6,057 nucleotides of DNA from NCBI GenBank assembly GCA_041568335.1, contig JBFFZZ010000194.1, positions 1-6,057 on the forward strand, in the 5' to 3' direction. Made by a program: the position numbers and the translations under genes. The notes beneath the pieces were generated by a model, which had not been told where the DNA came from, searched no databases, and saw nothing but the letters and a program-made list of their open reading frames with translations. Source of the DNA: WVWW01 sp041568335. Its GTDB lineage: Bacteria; Acidobacteriota; Polarisedimenticolia; Polarisedimenticolales; Polarisedimenticolaceae. This document shows, in pieces, positions 1-5,592 of this stretch (position 1 is the first letter of the stretch; every line of letters starts with the position of its first letter).

Positions 1-1
1 G

Positions 2-2653
2 AGCTACGCGTTCCTGCTCAAGGCGACATCGCTCGCCGCCCGCGCCGAGGCGCGGGCGACCGGCATCAAGATTCAGCTCGTCCAAGCCGCGGTGGCGTCA
101 CACCGCTCGGCGCTCCAGCACGACCTGTGGACCCTCGACATCGCGCCTTACATCGACGTGATCCCGCTCGAGCTGACCGATTCGTTACGCGGCGATGCGC
201 TGGCGCGAAGACTCGGCGAGTGGACCGTGGCGACGCTCCAGCATCCGCCGGCGCCGCGGTTGTGGCTGATCGCCTCCACGGGCGATCCGGGTGCCCGCGC
301 CGCGGCCTGTCTCGAGGCGCTCTCGGCGGGAGCCTCCGTCGCCTGGATCGACGCGGTAGCCGACGACGAGCGGACGACGGCGTGGATCGAGCGCACCCAT
401 GAGCTCGTCGCGCAGGAGTACGCCCCGGCCCCGCTCGGCAACGCCAGCCTGGTCGATGCGCAGGGCGACGAGATCGGCGGCGCGCGCGCGCTGTCGCGGA
501 TGTTCAACGCGGACACGGCCACGACCCTGGTGTTCTACCGGGCGCCCGGTGAGCGGCTGGAGTCGCCGACCGATCGCCTGGTGTTGCCCGACCGTGCGAT
601 GCGCGAGACCGAGTTGATCGATCTGCTGACCGGGGAGTCCGATCGCATCGGGAGCGCGCCCTACGAGGCCGGCCGCTCGGTGCGCGTGCGCCGCGGTGAT
701 TACCCGCTGGCCGTGCGGTTCGTCCGTCCGAGCGGTCCGCTGGAGCTCCCACCCGAAGCGGTCCAGGCGACCGGCACGCGCGAGCCGACCGCCGAGGAGA
801 TCCTCGCCGCGCACCGCCAGGTCCAGCGCGAGCAGGACGATCGGCTGGAACGCTACACCGCGCGCGGACGCACCGACCTGCACTTCAGCCTGACGGCGGG
901 AGGCTCCACGATCGACTACTCCGTGGAGTCCAACTACTTCTGGGAGCGCGGCCGCCCGATGGATTGGGAGGAGACCGATTACTTCATCAACGGCAGCCGG
1001 CTCAACTGGAAGAAGATCCCCGAGATCCCCCTGATCCAACCCGAAAAGGTCTTGACCTTACCGCTCGACCTGACGCTCGATCGCACCTACGTCTACCGCA
1101 AGGTCGGCCGGGACCGCGTGGCCGGACGTGACGCCTGGGTGTTGGCGTTCGAGCCGGCCGACCCCGATGCCTCTCTGAGCCTCTACCGCGGCCGCGTCTG
1201 GATCGATGCCGAGACGTTCGTGCGCGTCAAGACCTCGCTGGTCCAGACCGAGCTCGAGCCACCGGTGCTGTCCAACGAAGAGATCGATCATTTCCACGAG
1301 TTTACCGGGCCCGAAGGACACGCCTACCGGCTGCTGGCCAAGGTCGACGGGCAGCAGATTTGGAACGCCGCCGGCCGGAACTTCGTTGTCCGGCGGGAGC
1401 TGAGCTTCTGGGACGTACGCATCAACCCGCCGGCGGAGGAGTTCGAGGCGGCGCGTCGGCAGGCCTACGACGGCGACAACAAGATGATGCGCGAGACGGA
1501 CGAGGGGATCCGCTACCTCGATCGCACCGAGGACGGCAGCCGTGTCGTCCGCACCAAACCCGATGCGAGCCGTCTGTTCGTCCTGGGTGGGGCGTTCAAG
1601 GACCAGTCCAGTGACGGCGTGCGGCCGCTCGCCGGGGTCAACTACCTCAACTTCAACGTGTGGAACCGCGGGATTCAGTTCAACGCGTTCCTCGCCGGGC
1701 TGGTCAACTTCGTGACCTTCAGCGATCCGAACGCGTTCGATCGCAGCTGGGACGTCACCGTGGACGCTGCGGTGTCGGCGCTCAAGGGCGGCGACCAGGT
1801 TTACTCCGGCGCTACCGAGCTCGTGCTGGAGCAGGTCGACTCCCGTACGCAGAACGTCTCTTTTCGTCTCGGGATCCCGGTCGCGAAGTTCGTCAAGCTC
1901 AGCGTGGGTGGGGGCGTGCGCTATCGCGAGTACTTCCAGGATTCGGACACGCTGGGTTTGATCGCCGCCTACAACATGAACCCGGCGAACACGCCGCTAC
2001 GGTTGGTGCTGCCACCGGATCATTTCGAGTACAGGACCCGGGCCGGGCTCGAGTACGCGCGGCGTGGCTGGACCCTGTCGCTGGCCGGCGGCGTCGTCCG
2101 GCGCAGCGAGTTCGGGCGCTTCGGTCTCGTCGAGGACGTGACGGGGACCCCCGTCCGGTTCGACCCGACGACGGCGACCTACGTGCCGGGGCCGGTCGAT
2201 CCAGTTCAAGAGCGCTTCACGCAATACGGCCTGACGGCGAACAAGGAATGGCTGTTGCCGAAGTTCCAGAAGATCCGCGCCGAGCTCAACGTCATGCACG
2301 GCGAGGATCTGGACCGCTTCAGCCGCTACGGGTTCAGCCTGTTCGGGAACACGCGTCTCAACGGCTTCGCCGGCTCCGGGGTGCGCTTCGACTCCGGCCG
2401 CATCGCGCGCGCCGGTTACTCGTTCAGCATCCTCGAGGCGATTCGCTTCGACGCGGTCGTCGAGTCCGCCTGGGTGCGCGACGACGCCTCGATGTCGGGC
2501 ACGCAGAACCACGGCGGCGCCGGGATCGCCGCGAACTTCGTCGCGCCATGGAAGCTGGCCTTCCAGGTCAGTTACGGCCGCTCGCTGTGGTCCGACATCC
2601 CCGAGCTCGAAGGGAACAGTGAATTCCTCGTGGTGGCGCTGCGTCTGTTCTAG
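2..2653 (+). CDS. Large envelope protein, N-terminus cut off: LolA/RseB-like middle domain and predicted outer-membrane beta-barrel
   Basis: The frame is open from base 2 to the TAG at 2651-2653, giving 883 visible residues. A GTG at 92 could start an 853-residue protein, but coding-like sequence continues upstream (LLKATSLAARAEA, then GIKIQLVQAAV) and the GTG product has no signal peptide, so the true start is probably outside the window. Numbering from that GTG: residues 1-215 look alpha/beta, perhaps the end of a TIM-barrel-like domain (LWLIAS, ASVAWIDAV), followed by strands. Residues 232-256 form a charged helix. Residues 260-445 are beta-rich and LolA/RseB-like (RDAWVLAFEP, then GRVWIDAETFVRVKTSLV). 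Residues 495-853 alternate polar and apolar residues with many Gly and aromatics and end in VVALRLF; a terminal Phe is typical of BAM-assembled barrels. Location in the outer membrane is inferred. I do not recognise a named family, and substrate and function are unknown. A glycosyltransferase gene follows after 16 nt. Confidence 0.75.
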   Translation, partial: SYAFLLKATSLAARAEARATGIKIQLVQAAVASHRSALQHDLWTLDIAPYIDVIPLELTDSLRGDALARRLGEWTVATLQHPPAPRLWLIASTGDPGARAAACLEALSAGASVAWIDAVADDERTTAWIERTHELVAQEYAPAPLGNASLVDAQGDEIGGARALSRMFNADTATTLVFYRAPGERLESPTDRLVLPDRAMRETELIDLLTGESDRIGSAPYEAGRSVRVRRGDYPLAVRFVRPSGPLELPPEAVQATGTREPTAEEILAAHRQVQREQDDRLERYTARGRTDLHFSLTAGGSTIDYSVESNYFWERGRPMDWEETDYFINGSRLNWKKIPEIPLIQPEKVLTLPLDLTLDRTYVYRKVGRDRVAGRDAWVLAFEPADPDASLSLYRGRVWIDAETFVRVKTSLVQTELEPPVLSNEEIDHFHEFTGPEGHAYRLLAKVDGQQIWNAAGRNFVVRRELSFWDVRINPPAEEFEAARRQAYDGDNKMMRETDEGIRYLDRTEDGSRVVRTKPDASRLFVLGGAFKDQSSDGVRPLAGVNYLNFNVWNRGIQFNAFLAGLVNFVTFSDPNAFDRSWDVTVDAAVSALKGGDQVYSGATELVLEQVDSRTQNVSFRLGIPVAKFVKLSVGGGVRYREYFQDSDTLGLIAAYNMNPANTPLRLVLPPDHFEYRTRAGLEYARRGWTLSLAGGVVRRSEFGRFGLVEDVTGTPVRFDPTTATYVPGPVDPVQERFTQYGLTANKEWLLPKFQKIRAELNVMHGEDLDRFSRYGFSLFGNTRLNGFAGSGVRFDSGRIARAGYSFSILEAIRFDAVVESAWVRDDASMSGTQNHGGAGIAANFVAPWKLAFQVSYGRSLWSDIPELEGNSEFLVVALRLF

Positions 2654-2654
2654 T

Positions 2655-2660
2655 TATAGT
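2655..2660 (+). promoter_or_regulatory. Possible -10 element (TATAGT) before the glycosyltransferase gene
   Basis: TATAGT matches the sigma-70 -10 consensus at five of six positions and is AT-rich in very GC-rich surroundings. It lies just after the stop of the upstream gene and ends 9 nt before the ATG at 2670, so transcription would begin within a few bases of the start codon and the mRNA would be nearly leaderless. No convincing -35 hexamer lies 16-18 bp upstream. Readthrough from the upstream gene is an equally good explanation for expression. Confidence 0.3.
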
Positions 2661-2669
2661 GCGTGGGCC

Positions 2670-3863
2670 ATGCGCATCCTGCTCCTCGTCGACTCTTGTT
2701 TTCCGAGCAAGCGATCGAGCGCCAAACACATGCGCGATCTCGCGATCGAGCTCACGCGCCTGGGCCACGACGTCACCCTCGCGGCGCCCGATCCGATCTC
2801 CACGGAACGATTTTCCGTCACGGAGGAGGCGGGCTTCACCGCGTTGCGCTTCCGCTCGGGGCGCCTCAAAGGCGCCGGCCGTGTATTCCGCACGATCAAC
2901 GAGTGGCGGCTCAGCCCTCGGATGTGGAGCGCGGGTAAGCGCTACTTTCGCGATCATCCCCACGACCTGATCGTCTCCTACTCGCCGACGATCTTTCTCG
3001 GCACGTTGCTGCACCGGCTCAAGAGGCTGTGGGGTTGCCCGGTCTTTCTGATTCTGCGCGACATCTTCCCGCAATGGACCGTCGATGCCGGCGTGCTGCG
3101 CGAGGGTAGCCCGATCCTGCGCTTCTTCCGCGGCAAGGAGCGGCTCCAGTACGAGGCCTGCGACGTGATCGCGGTGCAGTCACCGGCCAACCTGCGCTAC
3201 TTCGAGGAGTCGGGGCTGGACCGACGCTACAAGCTCGACGTGCTCTACAACTGGGCCGTCGCCGACGAACCCGGCGTCCCCCGGACGAGCTTCCGGCGCG
3301 ACCTCGGCCTCGAGGACAAGGTCGTCCTCTTCTTCGGCGGCAACCTGGGGGTCCAGCAGGACATGGACAACCTCGTCCGGCTCGCCGAGAACCTGCGCGA
3401 CGACGACTCGATCCGGATCCTGCTGATCGGGGAGGGCAGCGAGGCCGAACGCATCGAGCGCCAAATCGAGACCCGACGATTGGACAACCTGATCCTGCGC
3501 CCCGCCGTCGATCAGACGACCTACCTGGGTCTGGTTCGCGAATTCGACGTCGGTCTGATCACGCTGGACCGGCGCTTACGCCACCAGAACTTCCCCGGCA
3601 AGCTGTTCAGCTACTTCGCCGCCTCGAAACCGGTGCTGGCCAGCATCAACCCGGGCAACGATCTGCGCGAGATCCTCGAGCAAAGCGGGGCCGGGCTGGT
3701 CTGCGAGAACGGCGAAGACGACCTCCTGCGCAACAGCGCGCGCCGACTCGCGCGCGATGCCGAGCTCCGTGGGCGTATGGGCGCCGCCGGCCGCGCATTG
3801 CTCGAGTCGAAGTTCTCCGTCTCCGGCGCCGCGCGTCAGATCCTCTCGCACTTCTCCGCCTAG
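2670..3863 (+). CDS. wbuB: Glycosyltransferase family 4, WbuB/WbjE-like (putative N-acetylfucosaminyl-type transferase)
   Basis: This 397-residue GT-B enzyme should act at the cytoplasmic face of the inner membrane, adding a sugar from a nucleotide donor to a lipid-linked glycan. The N-terminal half opens with MRILLLVDSCFPSKRSS and carries LILRDIFPQWTVDAGVL (127-143), a signature I recall from WbuB (E. coli O26) and WbjE (Pseudomonas O11), which are linked to L-FucNAc transfer. The C-terminal half has FFGGNLGVQQDMDNLVRLA (221-239), LLIGEG (251-256), NFPGKLFSYF (307-316) and GNDLREILEQSGAGLV (329-344), all in the family order. Length is normal. I chose ATG 2670 because the Rossmann strand begins there; a GTG at 2619 would add 17 unlikely residues and overlap the upstream gene. 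No strong Shine-Dalgarno is present. Family assignment is firm, but the donor sugar is inferred: no FucNAc synthesis genes are visible. Its stop overlaps that of the convergent deacetylase. Confidence 0.88.
   Translation: MRILLLVDSCFPSKRSSAKHMRDLAIELTRLGHDVTLAAPDPISTERFSVTEEAGFTALRFRSGRLKGAGRVFRTINEWRLSPRMWSAGKRYFRDHPHDLIVSYSPTIFLGTLLHRLKRLWGCPVFLILRDIFPQWTVDAGVLREGSPILRFFRGKERLQYEACDVIAVQSPANLRYFEESGLDRRYKLDVLYNWAVADEPGVPRTSFRRDLGLEDKVVLFFGGNLGVQQDMDNLVRLAENLRDDDSIRILLIGEGSEAERIERQIETRRLDNLILRPAVDQTTYLGLVREFDVGLITLDRRLRHQNFPGKLFSYFAASKPVLASINPGNDLREILEQSGAGLVCENGEDDLLRNSARRLARDAELRGRMGAAGRALLESKFSVSGAARQILSHFSA
3860..3863. other. Shared palindromic stop: CTAG ends two convergent genes
   Basis: The glycosyltransferase ends in TAG at 3861-3863. 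Read on the minus strand, the deacetylase ends in TAG at 3862-3860. Because CTAG is its own reverse complement, the two genes overlap by these four bases and share one stop site. There is no intergenic space, so any terminator for either transcript must lie inside the other gene. Confidence 0.95.
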
Positions 3864-4711
3864 GCTGGACCCGCGAGGATGCGGGCGCAGGTATCGAAGC
3901 GGTACCGTTCGAGCAGCATCTCGAGCTTGGGTCGCGTGGTCCGCGTGCCGGTGTAGCACTTGAAGCGGCGCATCAGCGGCATCGGGACCCGTGGGCAGTC
4001 GGGCGCAAAGTCGCGCGGGTGCAGGTAGACCACGCCGGGAAGACCCTTGCGGTTGAGCTGGTTGAAGCCGGCGCGGATCAACGAGCCGGGGAGCACGCGC
4101 AGGTAGCCGCCACCGCTGAAGGGCAAACGGAACGGGCCCCAACGCATCACGCTCATCGGCAACTCGGGCATCGGACGACCGCTGGGGGCGATCGTCGAGA
4201 CGTGCGGCCTCGGCGGGCAGGGGTAGCCGCCGTGGCCTCGGGAGGCGGGGAACAGGCTGGCGTCGTACTGGATCCCGACGTCGTGGAGCACGTCGAAGGC
4301 CCACTCGGTGCCGGGTGTGATCGAGAAGCTCGTGGCGCGAAAACCGCGGATCCGTTTGCCGCTCTGCGAGGCGAGCAGGTCGATCGAGCGCTGCAGGTCC
4401 TCGCGGAACTCGTCGGGGCGCATCTCGTAGACCTTGCGGTGCCAGTGGCCGTGCGTGGCGACCTCGTGGCCGGCCGCGACGATCGCAGGGACGATCTGGG
4501 GGTAGCGCTCGGCGACCCAGCCGAGCACGAAGAACGTCGCCCGCGATCCGCTGCCGTCGAGAATCTCGAGGATCTCACGGGTGTACCGCACGACCAGCGT
4601 TTCCAACTCCGGCCAACGTTGCGGGTCCTCGACGGCCGGGATCTCGACCATGTGAAACCAGTCCTCGATGTCGAAGGAAAGCGCGTTGACGATCGGGCCG
4701 GGGGAGGACAT
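3860..4711 (-). CDS. Polysaccharide deacetylase, NodB/CE4 fold with DUF3473-like C-terminus (XrtA-system type)
   Basis: This 283-residue metal-dependent deacetylase probably removes acetyl groups (or formyl, see findings) from amino-sugars of an exopolysaccharide. CE4 motifs occur in order: ALSFDIEDWFH (10-20) with acidic D14/D17; ATHGHWH (85-91) with candidate metal ligands H87 and H91; RGFRATSFSI (122-131) with R125; YDASLFP (149-155) with D150. The C-terminal part has FSGGGYLRVLPGSLI (198-212) and VVYLHPRDF (227-235) with H231, the pattern of DUF3473 in XrtA/PEP-CTERM-locus deacetylases (TIGR03006-like). There is no signal peptide, as usual for this group. I chose ATG 4711 because the family begins a few residues before the SFDIEDW motif and the start lies 4 nt after the formyltransferase stop. 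A longer frame to 4948 adds 79 Arg/Ser-rich residues that only shadow that gene. Translation is probably coupled to the upstream gene. Confidence 0.92.
   Translation of the reverse strand: MSSPGPIVNALSFDIEDWFHMVEIPAVEDPQRWPELETLVVRYTREILEILDGSGSRATFFVLGWVAERYPQIVPAIVAAGHEVATHGHWHRKVYEMRPDEFREDLQRSIDLLASQSGKRIRGFRATSFSITPGTEWAFDVLHDVGIQYDASLFPASRGHGGYPCPPRPHVSTIAPSGRPMPELPMSVMRWGPFRLPFSGGGYLRVLPGSLIRAGFNQLNRKGLPGVVYLHPRDFAPDCPRVPMPLMRRFKCYTGTRTTRPKLEMLLERYRFDTCARILAGPA
3870..3885. other. Short GC hairpin just past the convergent stop site
   Basis: CCCGC (3870-3874) and GCGGG (3881-3885) can pair around a 6-nt loop, giving a 5-bp all-GC stem. It lies 7 bases after the glycosyltransferase stop and inside the last codons of the deacetylase. 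No T-run follows on either strand, so it is not a canonical intrinsic terminator. Stems this short are common by chance in GC-rich DNA. Confidence 0.2.
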
Positions 4712-4715
4712 GGCG

Positions 4716-5501
4716 TTAGCGGAACCTGCGGCCGGACGCGCGGAACCGTTTGCCGTCCTCCGGCGTGGGCATGGAGAAGGACGTCGCCTGCGACTCCTCG
4801 TTCTCGAGCAGCTCTGGATCGCCGGCCTCGATCCGTTGCACCGCCTCGATGAGGCACTCCGCGCCGAGATCCTTCGAGCGCGCCATGATGTCCTCGAGCG
4901 TGTCGTGCGGGTGGATCCGGTAGCGCCGCTGGACCACGATCGGGCCACTGTCGAGCTTGCGATCGACGAAATGCACGCTGATCCCGCCCTCGGTCTCGCC
5001 GTTGAGCAGCGTCCAGAAGCTGGGCATCAGGCCGCGGTACTTCGGCAGCAAGGCGCCGTGACAGTTGATGATGCCGGCAGGAGTCTGTCGGCGCAGCTTC
5101 TTGCGGTAGAGCTGGGTCCCGGAGATCGACACGATCAGCTCGACGTCGAGAGAACGCAAATGCGCGAGGAACGCCTCGTCGTTGACGTTGACCGATTCGG
5201 TCACCGGGACGGAGTACTTGCGCGCGACCGAGCGCACGCTGTACGGCTGCCGCGTCGAGCCGGTCAGCTCGGCCAACTTCGCGCGTAGCTTGAACCAGGC
5301 GTAGCGCCGGACTTTCCACTGGAAGTACCGGAAGCCGTAAACCCGGTAGAGATCGAACGCGGTCTGCAGCACGCTGCGCTTGCCCTGGTTGACGCCCTGG
5401 ATGTTGATCCCGGCAGTCGAGTCGGCGAACTCGCGCAGGTACTTGTCCAGAACCTTGGGCAGGAAGAACGGATCGTTCTGGATGAAGACGTACTTGATCA
5501 C
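4716..5501 (-). CDS. Formyltransferase-family protein (putative amino-sugar N-formyltransferase)
   Basis: The 261-residue product carries the 10-formyltetrahydrofolate-dependent transferase core: VELIVSISGTQLYRKKL (120-136), then GIINCHGALLPKYRGLMP (143-160) with N146 and H148, then HFVDRKLDSGPIVVQ (177-191) with D184. The Asn-His-Asp catalytic triad is therefore intact. It is shorter than Met-tRNA formyltransferase and lacks that enzyme's C-terminal domain; it is longer than PurN. Between the first Rossmann strand and the core is an aromatic and basic insert (about 50-80). The tail MPTPEDGKRFRASGRRFR (244-261) resembles a group of uncharacterised formyltransferase proteins with similar basic ends. 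The start is GTG 5501, the only common start codon before an in-frame TAG at 5543-5541; its Shine-Dalgarno is weak. It is the first gene of a two-gene operon with the deacetylase. An amino-sugar substrate is inferred from context. Confidence 0.87.
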   Translation of the reverse strand: MIKYVFIQNDPFFLPKVLDKYLREFADSTAGINIQGVNQGKRSVLQTAFDLYRVYGFRYFQWKVRRYAWFKLRAKLAELTGSTRQPYSVRSVARKYSVPVTESVNVNDEAFLAHLRSLDVELIVSISGTQLYRKKLRRQTPAGIINCHGALLPKYRGLMPSFWTLLNGETEGGISVHFVDRKLDSGPIVVQRRYRIHPHDTLEDIMARSKDLGAECLIEAVQRIEAGDPELLENEESQATSFSMPTPEDGKRFRASGRRFR

Positions 5502-5565
5502 GGCGGGCTCGAACTCGCTGAAAGATACGGCCGGACCAGTCTAGCCGCCATCCTCTTCGATCGTC

Positions 5566-5571
5566 TATGCT
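5566..5571 (+). promoter_or_regulatory. Possible -10 element (TATGCT) for the methyltransferase gene
   Basis: TATGCT matches the -10 consensus at four of six positions, including the conserved first TA and last T. A start site 6-8 nt further on (about 5578) would give a leader of roughly 15 nt holding little more than the Shine-Dalgarno sequence. No good -35 box is seen. Confidence 0.3.
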
Positions 5572-5581
5572 CTCGCACGAT

Positions 5582-5589
5582 GGAGGTGA
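5582..5589 (+). promoter_or_regulatory. Strong Shine-Dalgarno (GGAGGTGA) that fixes a TTG start
   Basis: GGAGGTGA is fully complementary to the conserved 3' end of 16S rRNA. Its GGAGG core ends 6 nt before the TTG at 5593, ideal spacing. An in-frame TGA at 5587-5589 lies inside the motif, so no start further upstream is possible in this frame. The ATG at 5580 is in another frame and precedes the motif, and the in-frame ATG at 5641 is too far away to use it. Confidence 0.8.
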
Positions 5590-5592
5590 GCG

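Larger units (their letters stand above)
5502..5592. promoter_or_regulatory. Divergent promoter region between formyltransferase and methyltransferase genes
   Basis: These 91 bp are the only real intergenic gap in the window and must hold the promoters for the minus-strand formyltransferase-deacetylase operon and the plus-strand methyltransferase. On the plus strand, TATGCT at 5566-5571 is a plausible -10 element. On the minus strand, TATCTT at 5527-5522 is a weaker candidate. No clear -35 hexamer or long inverted repeat (operator) is visible for either. Confidence 0.5.

Noticed and set aside
185..1039. 284-codon minus-strand open frame opposite the first gene
   Set aside because: Low-complexity Arg/Ala/Gly-rich antisense product without motifs, a common artefact in GC-rich DNA.
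1660..2622. 320-codon plus-strand open frame inside the first gene
   Set aside because: Arg/Gly-rich shadow produced by strong GC bias; the overlapping frame encodes the barrel region and ends with a proper C-terminal Phe.
2619..2669. GTG at 2619 as start of the glycosyltransferase
   Set aside because: It would add 17 Cys/Trp/Ser-rich residues before the MRILLL strand and overlap the previous gene by 35 bases.
3870..3885. Intrinsic terminator at the convergent junction
   Set aside because: The stem is only 5 bp and no T-run follows on either strand, so I list it as a hairpin and not as a terminator.
4019..4852. 277-codon plus-strand open frame opposite the deacetylase
   Set aside because: Antisense shadow rich in Ala, Arg, Asp and Val with no recognisable motif; the minus strand has clear CE4 motifs.
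4712..4948. 79-residue N-terminal extension of the deacetylase
   Set aside because: The extension is Arg/Ser-rich and lies wholly within the formyltransferase coding region in another frame. ATG 4711 fits the family start and the 4-nt operon spacing.
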